Shown: positions 1 to 7,686 of the stretch, piece by piece
How the letters are laid out: each line of letters starts with the position of its first letter
How positions within the stretch are numbered: the stretch's first letter is position 1
Notes under the pieces: generated by a model
The model's database searches: none
What the model was told of the DNA's origin: nothing
Seen by the model: only the letters and a program-made list of their open reading frames with translations
Translations under genes and position numbers: made by a program
Assembly: GCA_023397475.1 (NCBI GenBank)
Contig: JAEWUD010000023.1
Location: 1 to 29,245, forward strand
DNA: 29,245 bases
Reading direction: 5' to 3'
Source: Bacillota bacterium
GTDB lineage: Bacteria; Bacillota; Clostridia; Saccharofermentanales; Saccharofermentanaceae

Positions 1-791
1 GTACGTGTGGGAGAGAGAATCGCCTCCCCTACCGTCTGCGTCGATCCGGGAAGCGGATCCTCCAGACGATACTTCCCGCAATATACCTTATCTACCGGAA
101 TGGTCTCGGATACGGATTCCGGATACTTGGCGTAATAGTACTTCGAAAGTAGCATGTGGCGTGCCGCGGTTAATCCATTCGAGGAGATTCCGGAGTTCTC
201 CTTCTCCTCGTAGGAAGCGCGACCGAAGGATGCAAGTCCCACGATCACATGGCCGGGAGCGATATTGGCCGCACAGATGGCATCTTCACGCTTCATGCGG
301 GCGACGATCGTCGAATCAACGATGACCGTACGGACAAGATCCCCAACGTCGGCGGTCTCTCCGCCTGTCATCTTGATATCGATTCCGAAACCGTTAAGCT
401 TCTCAATCATCGCGTCGTATCCGCGGATAATCTCACCGATCGCCTCACCGTTAATCCGGTGCGCATTACGACCGATCGTATTGGAGAGCGAGAGCCCGTA
501 AATGGCGCCGACACAGGCCAAATCATCGGTATTCATAACGAGAGAATCCTGTGCGAGACCGAAGAACCAGGAAGTGTCACCTGTCTCGCGATACGCGAGA
601 TACGCCGCGGAAGACTTTGTTCCGGCTCCGTCGGCATGCACGGCAAGACAATAGTCCGGATCGCCCGCGATGTCCTCGACCAGTTTGCAGAAAGCACCGG
701 GGGCAACTCCCGCGGACTGCTTGGCTACGGCCTTCTTCACATCGTCTTTGGTGGGGGAAACGCCTCGGCTCAAATAGGATTCAGCAGACAT
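1..791 (-). CDS. purM: Phosphoribosylformylglycinamidine cyclo-ligase (AIR synthase), Bacteroidetes-type, 3' end outside window
   Basis: Reading the minus strand from ATG at 791 gives 263 codons without a stop to the window edge, so the C-terminal part is missing. The enzyme makes aminoimidazole ribotide from FGAM and ATP in purine synthesis in the cytosol. Visible motifs are HADGAGTKS (residues 52-60), NTDDLACVGA (87-96) and GGETADVGDLVRT (143-155), which sit in the ATP/substrate-binding half of PurM-type enzymes. The N-terminus (SRGVSPTKDDVKKAV) and these motifs resemble the divergent PurM of Bacteroidetes more than the B. subtilis or E. coli form, from memory of those sequences. An AAGGAGAG ribosome binding site lies 7-8 bases upstream and fixes the start. 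The gene follows rnpB in the same direction. An unassigned PurM-like ATP-binding protein is the alternative, but less likely. Confidence 0.85.
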   Translation of the reverse strand, partial: MSAESYLSRGVSPTKDDVKKAVAKQSAGVAPGAFCKLVEDIAGDPDYCLAVHADGAGTKSSAAYLAYRETGDTSWFFGLAQDSLVMNTDDLACVGAIYGLSLSNTIGRNAHRINGEAIGEIIRGYDAMIEKLNGFGIDIKMTGGETADVGDLVRTVIVDSTIVARMKREDAICAANIAPGHVIVGLASFGRASYEEKENSGISSNGLTAARHMLLSKYYYAKYPESVSETIPVDKVYCGKYRLEDPLPGSTQTVGEAILSPTR

Positions 792-910
792 GTGTTCTCT
801 CCTTCACATACGGCCGGCAAAAGAATCTCCGTCGCCGCAACCTGTGTATCTGATACCCACTCTCGCGAATATCCCTTCGGCAATTCTTTGCCGTTATCGG
901 AAAAATAGAA
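792..910. other. Intergenic region between rnpB and purM
   Basis: This stretch of about 120 bases holds the purM ribosome binding site at its low-coordinate end and the T-rich 3' flank of rnpB (minus strand TTCTATTTTTCC). A six-base-pair hairpin (CGGCAA, loop AGAA, TTGCCG on the minus strand) lies at 878-893 but has no T-run behind it, so I do not call it a terminator. I see no convincing purM promoter. Confidence 0.5.
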
Positions 911-1265
911 TTCTGAGTAAACCTGTAAGCCGGGTTCTGTATTTGACGGTCATCTATCCAGGCTGATCATCTCTGAACAGCTCAAGCCGCCTCCACGAGA
1001 CCTGCGGACCACAGTATTGTCTCTCCACGGCGTTGCTCCGGGTGGGGTTTACATGGCCGGAATGTCACCAAACCGCCGGTGGGCTCTTACCCCGCCTTTT
1101 CAGCCTTACCGACCTCCCGAGGGAGATCGGCGGTATCTCTCTGTTGCACTTTCCTTGAAGTCACCTTCACCGGGAGTTACCCGGCACCCTTGTCCTATGG
1201 AGCCCGGACTTTCCTCATGCGCGGCCTTTCGGCGCTGCGCCCGCGATCGTCTGGTTTACTCAGAA
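911..1265 (-). ncRNA. rnpB: RNase P RNA, bacterial type A
   Basis: Catalytic RNA that removes 5' leaders from tRNA precursors, working with the RnpA protein. On the minus strand the conserved 5' core GAGGAAAGTCCGGGCTCC and the 3' core ACAGAACCCGGCTTAC are both present in the right order. Between them are the typical type A elements: the GTGCAACAGAGAG/ATACCGCC stretch, GGTAAGGCTGAAAAGG with GGGGTAAGAGCCCACC, and GTAAACCCCACCCGGAGCAA. The ends are set by helix P1: 13 bases at 1253-1265 (TTCTGAGTAAACC in the RNA sense) pair perfectly with 911-923. The roughly 355-base length is normal for type A. The 5' end overlaps the last codons of the nif3-like gene by about six bases. Confidence 0.96.
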
Positions 1266-2036
1266 AACGTTACCATTATAAACGAAACCCCTCGCAACCG
1301 CCACCCCGAGACCGGGAAAATTCTCACGAAGCCTCTGTGCCAGCGGTTCGAGAATGACGCGCTCCGAGACATCATGCCCGACCGCAAGAACGCGAATGCC
1401 ATGATCCAGAAGGTCAGCCATGTCGTGGTAGCCCGCTTCACCCGTAACGACCGTATCTATCCCGTCGGCAAAAAGCGCCGGGAACAACTCCGAGTCCAGT
1501 GCTCCGCCGCACACGAAAACCTTTCGAACCATCGGATCTCCCTCTCCGATGGTTTGAACGGAACCTGCTCCAAGATCTTTGGCGATTTTTTTCGCGAAAA
1601 GACGAAGGCGGGTCTCATCGACATAGCCGGCCCGGCCGTACTCGGCAGCTTCGAGTGCCTTGTCCTCAGATAACCCAATGGCGGCAGCCAGCGCCTTGTT
1701 AACGCCAAGATCGGCTTTATCAAGATTTGTATGCGCGCTGAAAACCGTTATTCCGTCACGGATAAACTCGCGCAGACGACGCCCTGCCGGCGTTTGATAA
1801 TCGATCACCTGCAATGGTCGGAAGATCATCGGATGATGGGTAACCAGAAGATTTGCCCCCGTCTTCCGGCATTGGGCAAGAGACTTGTCATCCGCGTCCA
1901 AGGATACGACGACCGATGTAGTGACCTCTTTACGATCGCCGATCATAAGGCCGACGTGGTCCCATTCCGCCGCGGTCTCGGGCGGAGCCTGAATCTCCAG
2001 GAAGCGAAAAACATCTTCATGAATGATCGTATTCAT
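1260..2036 (-). CDS. Nif3-like dinuclear metal centre protein (YqfO/YbgI family)
   Basis: A 258-residue protein of the NIF3 family, hexameric metal-binding proteins of uncertain function; some members have been reported with GTP cyclohydrolase-like or metal-chaperone activity. Metal-ligand motifs are visible: WDHVG near residue 25, THHP at 66-69, AHTNLD at 101-106, and GHDVSE in the C-terminal part. The length matches the short E. coli YbgI form and lacks the PII-like insert of the roughly 370-residue B. subtilis form. I chose the ATG at 2036 because GGAGG lies five bases before it; an in-frame ATG at 2051, overlapping the trmK stop as ATGA, has no ribosome binding site. It follows trmK as in many Firmicutes, where the pair lies behind dnaG and rpoD. 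Its stop codon lies within rnpB helix P1. Confidence 0.9.
   Translation of the reverse strand: MNTIIHEDVFRFLEIQAPPETAAEWDHVGLMIGDRKEVTTSVVVSLDADDKSLAQCRKTGANLLVTHHPMIFRPLQVIDYQTPAGRRLREFIRDGITVFSAHTNLDKADLGVNKALAAAIGLSEDKALEAAEYGRAGYVDETRLRLFAKKIAKDLGAGSVQTIGEGDPMVRKVFVCGGALDSELFPALFADGIDTVVTGEAGYHDMADLLDHGIRVLAVGHDVSERVILEPLAQRLRENFPGLGVAVARGFVYNGNVF
1275..1280 (-). promoter_or_regulatory. Candidate -10 element for rnpB inside the 3' end of nif3
   Basis: The minus strand reads TATAAT here. Its last base is about ten bases before the 5' side of helix P1 at 1265, close to where transcription of rnpB should begin. No good -35 is seen at 16-18 bases (the 17-base position reads TGGCGG). The element lies in the coding sequence of the upstream nif3-like gene. 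Confidence 0.45.
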
Positions 2037-2047
2037 CTTGACCTCCA

Positions 2048-2788
2048 TCACAGCGTCGCGTGGCTTATCGGATCGATCATTCCGTCGATTCGACGGATAA
2101 CCTCCATAAGTTCCGGCCTTGCCCGCATATGCTTCTTCATGACATTTCGTTCATGTCGCAGGTATTCCTCAATCTCCACAGATTTTTTTCGCAGAAGGAT
2201 CGGTCCCAGAACCGCCTCATCGATCGCGAGCTCGGGGTACGGTGTCGCTGTGTTCGTCGCGAGAAGAATGACATAGAACTTATCCCGGTCGATGACAACC
2301 GATTCGTCGTCGATCGCAAATCCCGACGCGCATAGATATTGTCGGAGTTCCTCCGCCGATCTCTGCGGTTGCAGAACGAGACGTATTCCCGTCGGCATTT
2401 CTTTCGCTGCCGCACAAGCTTCCTGGAGTATGCGGATCATCTCGAGACCGCCGAGGCCGGAGATGACGACTGTATCACCTTGTTTCAGTTCAACGCCGTG
2501 CAACCCGTCTGTTCGGATGACCTCGGCATTTCGGATTACCCCTTGACGTCGCAGATATTTTCGCGCAGTTTCCGCGGGACCCTCGTGAATATCCGTCGCG
2601 ATGACACGCGGTACTCTGTGGTTCTCGAGAAGGAATGCGGGGATCTGTCCGTGATCCGTTCCCACGTCGATCACACGATCGGACGATGGGATCATCGCGG
2701 TGATCGCGGCAAGACGCAGAGATAGTTGCGTAGGTTTACCGATGATTTCGCGAGAAATATGCGGAGTTTGGCTCGAGGACTGTTCCAT
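2048..2788 (-). CDS. trmK: tRNA (adenine(22)-N(1))-methyltransferase
   Basis: A 246-residue class I SAM-dependent methyltransferase of the TrmK/YqfN family, which methylates N1 of adenine 22 in some bacterial tRNAs. The SAM-binding motif DVGTDHGQIP is at residues 41-50, followed by an acidic motif ATDIHEGP at 64-71 and a catalytic-region motif VISGLGGLEMIRIL. The C-terminal region is helical and charged, as expected for this family. Start at 2788: AAGGAG is nine bases upstream, inside the last codons of dnaG, and the dnaG stop is only three bases away, so the two are probably translated from one message. In Firmicutes trmK usually follows rpoD; here it follows dnaG directly. Confidence 0.93.
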   Translation of the reverse strand: MEQSSSQTPHISREIIGKPTQLSLRLAAITAMIPSSDRVIDVGTDHGQIPAFLLENHRVPRVIATDIHEGPAETARKYLRRQGVIRNAEVIRTDGLHGVELKQGDTVVISGLGGLEMIRILQEACAAAKEMPTGIRLVLQPQRSAEELRQYLCASGFAIDDESVVIDRDKFYVILLATNTATPYPELAIDEAVLGPILLRKKSVEIEEYLRHERNVMKKHMRARPELMEVIRRIDGMIDPISHATL

Positions 2789-2791
2789 GGA

Positions 2792-4660
2792 TCAGATCTC
2801 CTTCTGCTTTTTCCGGATATACCGGAGATATTCGGAAATCTGCAACAGATTCTTCTTGGTGGCTTCCTTATCGGGGCTCTCCGGCATCGTGTCCAGAAGT
2901 TTAGCGAGAAAGGCTTTGCGCTCGGTATAGACACGTATCCTGAGCTTATAGATATAATCAAGAATATGGCTCTTCCTGAAGTCACTGTTGGAAACCTTCT
3001 GCGTTCGCATAAGATATTCCGATAATACTTCGCGTGCAGGGCGCCCGTTGATCGATTTATCTTCTCCTAAAGAAAGAAAGGCGATCGGGGTGAAATGCTT
3101 CTCTTCCAGGAGGCGGATCGACTCGGTAGCAATGTCGCGCATGACACCCGCAGAGAAATCGCTCGGAATCGGTTTCTCGACCAACGAATGGTACTCGTCG
3201 CCAATCTCTGCAAGCAAGCACAAAAGCGCCATCTCTTCTAAGGTAGCACTCTCCCCTTCATGAACCTCAGGGGTCAGTGTCGCCTGTCGTTCAGTCTTCT
3301 TCATCGTATCGCGAAATTCGGTCTCGACCTTCTGTTCCTCGACGCGTTCTGCCTCCGCAAGGACGCTGGCGACGGATACGGAGAGTACGCGCGCAGCCTC
3401 AGCGGCGCCTCGCTCGCGAAGCACTTGATTGGGCTCCCAGGAGAGGTACGTACACGCGAGATTCTGATACGTTCTCGGGTCAAACTTACCGTCGACCGTA
3501 CTCTGTCGCTTGGCGGACATCAGTAGATAGTCCATTACGGTAAACGCGTTAGCGACGATTTGCCGGAATGCGTCCGCTCCGTGCTCGCGAATAAATTCAT
3601 CCGGATCTTTGCCGTCCGGAACCATTGCGATGGAGATCTTCGTCTGTGTAGCCGTATGACGTTTGTCGCGGGATATCAGCATCTTCAGGCCGCGGAGAGC
3701 CGCCGCTTGACCGGCGTTATCCGAGTCATAGAAGAGGACAATCTCATCGGCATAACGGGATAAGAGATCGAGCTGACGCTCGGTAAGGGCAGTTCCCAAC
3801 GAGGCGACCGTGTTGGTCACGCCGGCCTGATGCATGGAGATTACGTCCATGTATCCCTCGACGATAATCAAGCGCTTCTCTTTAGAGCTTTTCGCGAAAT
3901 TCAGGCCATAAAGGTTTCTCTGCTTCGAATAAATTGCGGTCTCGGGCGAATTGATATACTTCGGATTCCCGTCGTCCAGAATACGACCACCGAAAGCGAT
4001 AACCTTACCCATGACGTCGAAGATCGGAAACATGAGTCGTCCGCGAAAAAGATCGATCATTTCGTTCTCTGATCTCTTGCCCTTCGTGAAAAGACCGCAA
4101 TTCGCAAGAACATCATCGCTGAAACCTTTCGATCGCAAATGTCGGCTCAGGCCGCCCCACTCGTCCGGTGCATAGCCGAGGCCGAACGCTTTGGCAGTTT
4201 TTGCCGAAATCTGGCGCTTCTCGAGATAAGCTCGCGCGCGACTGCCCTTCTCGCTGTTCAGGTTCTGATAGAAATATCGGGCGGCTTCGACGAGAGCTTC
4301 GCGGATCTGGTCGCGCTTCTGGGCTTCCTTGCGATACGACTCATCCTCCGGCTCCGGAATTCGGACCTGCGCCCTCTCGGCCAGAAGTTTTATCGCGTCG
4401 ATATAGGAACATTTCTCAACTTCCATGATGAAATGAATAACATTACCGCCCTTATGGCAACCAAAGCAGTAATAGATCTGTTTGTTGGATGAGACGGAGA
4501 AAGACGGTGTGTCCTCGGAGTGAAACGGACAGAGTCCGAACAGGTTCTGTCCGGTGGTCTTGGTGAAACGCACGTATTGACCGACAACCGAAGCGATGTC
4601 GTTTCTCGCGATAATCTCGTCGATAATATTTTCGGGGATACCGCCTGAGCGAACGGCCAC
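2792..4660 (-). CDS. dnaG: DNA primase
   Basis: A 622-residue primase that makes RNA primers for replication, working with the replicative helicase. The N-terminal CHC2 zinc finger has ligands C44, H47, C65 and C68. The TOPRIM catalytic core shows EGYMD at 268-272 and DSD at 312-314, the metal-binding acids. The C-terminal region (about 450-622) is the poorly conserved helicase-interaction part. The start is a GTG at 4660, six bases after GGAGG. Length is normal for the family. It is preceded by the HD-domain gene (57 bases away) and followed three bases later by trmK; rpoD, often found next, is absent here. Confidence 0.97.
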   Translation of the reverse strand: MAVRSGGIPENIIDEIIARNDIASVVGQYVRFTKTTGQNLFGLCPFHSEDTPSFSVSSNKQIYYCFGCHKGGNVIHFIMEVEKCSYIDAIKLLAERAQVRIPEPEDESYRKEAQKRDQIREALVEAARYFYQNLNSEKGSRARAYLEKRQISAKTAKAFGLGYAPDEWGGLSRHLRSKGFSDDVLANCGLFTKGKRSENEMIDLFRGRLMFPIFDVMGKVIAFGGRILDDGNPKYINSPETAIYSKQRNLYGLNFAKSSKEKRLIIVEGYMDVISMHQAGVTNTVASLGTALTERQLDLLSRYADEIVLFYDSDNAGQAAALRGLKMLISRDKRHTATQTKISIAMVPDGKDPDEFIREHGADAFRQIVANAFTVMDYLLMSAKRQSTVDGKFDPRTYQNLACTYLSWEPNQVLRERGAAEAARVLSVSVASVLAEAERVEEQKVETEFRDTMKKTERQATLTPEVHEGESATLEEMALLCLLAEIGDEYHSLVEKPIPSDFSAGVMRDIATESIRLLEEKHFTPIAFLSLGEDKSINGRPAREVLSEYLMRTQKVSNSDFRKSHILDYIYKLRIRVYTERKAFLAKLLDTMPESPDKEATKKNLLQISEYLRYIRKKQKEI

Positions 4661-4717
4661 GGGAAACCTCCGTTTTCAAATCAAAATTGTCGAGAATCCT
4701 TATGCGGGAGAATTCGA

Positions 4718-5380
4718 TCAGAGAAGTTGTGTATCGTTGATAAAGAGCTCAAAGGTTAATCCAAGAAAGGATGCTGCATTTCTGCACATCTTCATTCGGT
4801 TGAGAAAGATCTCGAAATAATCCATCACCGGGCAGATCGATGTATCGATCTCAATATTCAATCGGGCCTTCCCGTTCTCTACCTGCAGGGTCGACGTGGT
4901 CGCCGCATAATTCACGCGATCATGAATATCGAAGGTCGCGAGTACGCGGTTTGTCACGCGGCTCCGGTGCACGTCCGCTTTGTCTGACAAGATCAGAGCG
5001 GCCGCGATCTTGGAGACGGGACTTCCGACACCCTCATCGTGATTGGCGATCGCCATCATAATCGTGGCCGCATCCTCGTACGTCATCCCCTTGCGGATAA
5101 GCATGTCATACGCGAGGAGTGCACCCGACATCGCGTGCTGATTCCGGTTGACCGCGTTGCCGATATCATGGATATACCCGGCGATCTTGCCGAGCTCAAT
5201 GACGTCCTGAGGTTCTCCGATCTTCTCTAAGATCTCGCCGCACATATTGCTGACAAGACGGCAATGGCGAAAGGAATGTTCGGTATACCCCAAAGAAGTC
5301 ATTTGTGTGGAAGACGCCATCAGCAGCACCTTCACCTCTTCACTCTTCTGAATTTCTTTACTTGTGATCGGCAGAGACAT
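4718..5380 (-). CDS. HD-domain protein, putative metal-dependent phosphohydrolase
   Basis: A 220-residue cytosolic protein. HD-superfamily residues are visible: H35/H39 in the TEHSFRHC segment, the HD doublet at 71-72 (GYIHDIGNA), H82, H114 (ANHDEG) and D133 (LSDKAD). This pattern fits a metal-dependent phosphohydrolase; the substrate (nucleotide, cyclic nucleotide or other phosphate ester) cannot be told from sequence alone. The chosen ATG at 5380 has a strong GGAGGGG site seven bases upstream; a longer in-frame extension to 5500 lies inside the upstream gene and starts without one. It overlaps the carbonic anhydrase-like gene by 23 bases and precedes dnaG, so it is likely co-transcribed with both. 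Confidence 0.8.
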   Translation of the reverse strand: MSLPITSKEIQKSEEVKVLLMASSTQMTSLGYTEHSFRHCRLVSNMCGEILEKIGEPQDVIELGKIAGYIHDIGNAVNRNQHAMSGALLAYDMLIRKGMTYEDAATIMMAIANHDEGVGSPVSKIAAALILSDKADVHRSRVTNRVLATFDIHDRVNYAATTSTLQVENGKARLNIEIDTSICPVMDYFEIFLNRMKMCRNAASFLGLTFELFINDTQLL

Positions 5381-5894
5381 AATCTTCCCCTCCCCGGCGA
5401 TACATTTGCGCCAAACGAACATATTCCTCTGCATTCTCTTCGATGATTCCCTGTCGGTCCGGATCAAGCTTCTTCTTGAAAACGGCCGGAGCCCCTGCAT
5501 ACAGTGACAAAGGTGGAATAATCTCTCCTTCGCGCACGACAGAACCTGCCGCGATAATCGATCCGTGACCGATCACCGCTCGATTCAAAACAATGGCTCC
5601 CATACCGATCAAGACGGCATCGCCTACATCACAGCTATGCAGAATAGCGCTGTGTCCGACGGTGACACGCGAGCCGATTCTCGTAGGAATCCCACGGTCA
5701 CAATGCACCACCGCGTTATCCTGAATGTTCGAGTGATCGCCGACAAGGATCGGCGCCTCGTCACCGCGCAGAACCGCGCCGAAATAGCATCCGACATTCT
5801 CACCGAGTGTCACATCACCGATGACTGCCGCCGTGGGCGCGACAAACGCAGAAACCGGAATCTGTGGTACTTTCCCGTCAAAACTTCCGATCAT
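5358..5894 (-). CDS. Gamma carbonic anhydrase-like hexapeptide protein
   Basis: A 178-residue left-handed beta-helix protein of the gamma carbonic anhydrase/YrdA/PaaY family. The hexapeptide-repeat rhythm runs from about residue 17 to 140. The three zinc-ligand histidines are in place at H64 (VVHCD), H81 and H86 (VGHSAILH). The C-terminal 35 residues form a charged helix typical of the family. Whether it hydrates CO2 is unknown; many bacterial members have no proven activity. GGAGGAAGT just before the ATG at 5894 fixes the start. The gene begins 31 bases after the SCIFF maturase stop and overlaps the HD gene by 23 bases. Confidence 0.9.
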   Translation of the reverse strand: MIGSFDGKVPQIPVSAFVAPTAAVIGDVTLGENVGCYFGAVLRGDEAPILVGDHSNIQDNAVVHCDRGIPTRIGSRVTVGHSAILHSCDVGDAVLIGMGAIVLNRAVIGHGSIIAAGSVVREGEIIPPLSLYAGAPAVFKKKLDPDRQGIIEENAEEYVRLAQMYRRGGEDYVSADHK

Positions 5895-5925
5895 ACTTCC
5901 TCCGACAATATTGATAATACTTATC

Positions 5926-7386
5926 CTATTCTAGCACATCCGACGTGTCGTTTTGGAGAACTGTCAGCCATAATGAACACTCCAATCGCTTCATCGCGAG
6001 GCGGCAACCGATCTCATTTTGCCCGTCAAGAGAACCCGTCTCATGATACGCGTTCGCGGGGCATCCGCCGCCGCAATGATATCTTGCAAAGCAAGACGTA
6101 CAATGCGGCTTATTCGGGATCAATCGATCCAGGAAAACTTTTCTCGTCTCCGGGCGGATAATCTCGTTCACATGATGCCCGTCGATCAGATTCCCTTCCG
6201 GCGTCAGAAGAGGCGACAAATCGTGTACATTCCCCATCAACCAGGCTTCATCCCCCGTGAACTGGTGACACGGGTAGATGTCTCCGTTCGGCGTGACAGC
6301 GCAATACTCCGCACCGACGCCGCAGCCTTTGAGGCGCTTATAAACACAAGGCCCTTCATTCATATCCATGATGAAATGGAAAAAGTGAACGGCATCACCG
6401 GATTGACGCGTTTGGTGAATATATTCCGCCAGGTCCTCGTATTCCTTCTCGATCTCCGGCAAGTCCTCAAGGCGTATCGAATACGGCGCGTCCTTGGGTG
6501 CAACCACAGGCTCCACGGAGATATGTCGAGCACCCAAAGCATCGACAAAATGCTTCACATCTTCAGCAAAGTCGAGATTGTGACGCGTATAGGTTCCGCG
6601 AACATAATGTTCGGAGAAGCAGGAATCCGGAGCTGTCCGTGCTTCGACAAAGGTCTTGATACGCGAAGCGACCTGTTCGTACGAACCCTTACCGCCAGCA
6701 TTCGGCCGCATATTGTCGTGTACCGAGGGGCGACCGTCGATACTAAGTACACAGTTCTTCATGTGGCGGTTGATATATTCAGTCTTCTCATCATCCAGCA
6801 ACAAAGCATTTGTTGTGATGGTCAACCGGATATCCTTGCCGCTTTCCGCGCCGCGTTTCTCACAGTACTCGGTGAGCGCCGTGACCACCGTCCAATTCAT
6901 CAGCGGCTCCCCGCCGAAGAAATCAATATCGAGATGGTGGCGTTTCCCGGATGCTGCGATCAGGAAATCAACCGCCAGACGACCCGTCTCCAGGTCAAGC
7001 ATCGAGCGCGTTCCCGTACCGTAGTCACCGGTCCCTGCAAAGCAGTATTTGCAGCGAAGATTGCAGTCGTGGCAGATATGAAGGCACATTGCCTTGATTA
7101 AAGGTTCCTCCGGATACAATTGCTCCGCAGCGACTTCGGGCGTCTCCGCAAACAGAGAACCGTCGGATATTAAGGAACGAATATCCTCGTCACACGCGAG
7201 AACTTCCGACGCATCATATCCTTTTCGCGCGGCGAGATCCCGAAGATTCTCCTCCTCCGGAGAAGCTCCCTCATTATCTATATATAGGCGAAGTATGTCG
7301 TAAGATATCTCGTCCAACTCATGAATCGCGGCCGATTCCGAATCATATGCAATATACCGGCCCTTCATTGTAAATGCATGTACCAC
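5926..7386 (-). CDS. SCIFF peptide maturase (radical SAM/SPASM thioether-forming enzyme)
   Basis: A 486-residue radical SAM enzyme that installs sulfur-to-carbon thioether crosslinks in the SCIFF peptide encoded just upstream. The radical SAM cluster motif CNLRCKYC has C108, C112 and C115. The SPASM region that binds further Fe-S clusters is rich in cysteine from the CGVGAEYC segment to the CTSCFARYHCGGGC segment near the C-terminus. The N-terminal 90 residues match the peptide-recognition region of known SCIFF maturases, which begin with a similar M-(I/V)-H start and a hydrophobic-acidic pattern. The start is GTG at 7386, behind a G-rich stretch (CGGGGGTATAGA); no better start lies nearby. 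An intrinsic terminator separates it from the peptide gene, so expression probably depends on read-through. Confidence 0.95.
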   Translation of the reverse strand: MVHAFTMKGRYIAYDSESAAIHELDEISYDILRLYIDNEGASPEEENLRDLAARKGYDASEVLACDEDIRSLISDGSLFAETPEVAAEQLYPEEPLIKAMCLHICHDCNLRCKYCFAGTGDYGTGTRSMLDLETGRLAVDFLIAASGKRHHLDIDFFGGEPLMNWTVVTALTEYCEKRGAESGKDIRLTITTNALLLDDEKTEYINRHMKNCVLSIDGRPSVHDNMRPNAGGKGSYEQVASRIKTFVEARTAPDSCFSEHYVRGTYTRHNLDFAEDVKHFVDALGARHISVEPVVAPKDAPYSIRLEDLPEIEKEYEDLAEYIHQTRQSGDAVHFFHFIMDMNEGPCVYKRLKGCGVGAEYCAVTPNGDIYPCHQFTGDEAWLMGNVHDLSPLLTPEGNLIDGHHVNEIIRPETRKVFLDRLIPNKPHCTSCFARYHCGGGCPANAYHETGSLDGQNEIGCRLAMKRLECSLWLTVLQNDTSDVLE

Positions 7387-7415
7387 TCTATACCCCCGAA
7401 AATCTCAATGCTGTC

Positions 7416-7454
7416 AAAAAAATAAGGTGAAGACAGCATACGCCATCTTCACCT
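7416..7454 (-). terminator. Intrinsic terminator/attenuator between the SCIFF peptide and maturase genes
   Basis: On the minus strand a perfect nine-base-pair stem (AGGTGAAGA with TCTTCACCT, 12-base loop) is followed by TATTTTTTTG. This is a classic intrinsic terminator. It lies 39 bases beyond the SCIFF stop codon and about 30 bases before the maturase start, inside the presumed operon. Confidence 0.85.
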
Positions 7455-7493
7455 GTCCGGCTGATCACTGTCCGTCGAAATCAAAAGCCTTGC

Positions 7494-7637
7494 TCAGCGC
7501 TCGCTCTCGCACTTCTGGTTCGCAACCGTGCAGCTTGTCTTACAAGCTGACTGGCAGGAGGTCTGGCATTCGCCACAGGCCTTGCCGGATTTCGGAAGCT
7601 TCACGCATGCCTTCTGGATCGTCTTGATGTGTGTCAT
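7494..7637 (-). CDS. SCIFF ranthipeptide precursor (six cysteines in forty-five residues)
   Basis: A 47-residue peptide beginning MTHIKTIQKA, with the core CGECQTSCQSACKTSCTVAN, the near-invariant sequence of the SCIFF family found across Clostridia. Cysteines are at 11, 21, 24, 28, 32, 36 and 43; the last six are the canonical set and C11 is extra. The product is the substrate of the radical SAM maturase downstream, which in studied members forms thioether links between Cys and alpha carbons of acceptor residues. The mature product's role is unknown. AAGGAG lies seven bases before the ATG. The gene sits 49 bases after yajC and likely shares its promoter. Confidence 0.97.
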   Translation of the reverse strand: MTHIKTIQKACVKLPKSGKACGECQTSCQSACKTSCTVANQKCESER

Positions 7638-7686
7638 AATCATTCTCCTTACATCATTGGTATTCATGCCATTATCGGCGGGCTGA

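Noticed and set aside
878..893. Hairpin after rnpB as its terminator
   Set aside because: The stem is only six pairs and no T-run follows. The T-rich stretch near 901-910 precedes it, so it cannot serve as its tail.
249..908. Plus-strand open frame of 219 codons at the left end
   Set aside because: It is the complement of the purM coding sequence, which carries strong family motifs and a good ribosome site.
1017..1673. Plus-strand open frame across rnpB and the nif3-like gene
   Set aside because: It spans the RNase P RNA, whose conserved core and P1 pairing are unmistakable, and then runs antisense to nif3.
6019..7101. Long plus-strand open frame (360 codons)
   Set aside because: It lies antisense to the SCIFF maturase, whose radical SAM and SPASM motifs are clear. 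The plus-strand frame shows no recognisable domain.
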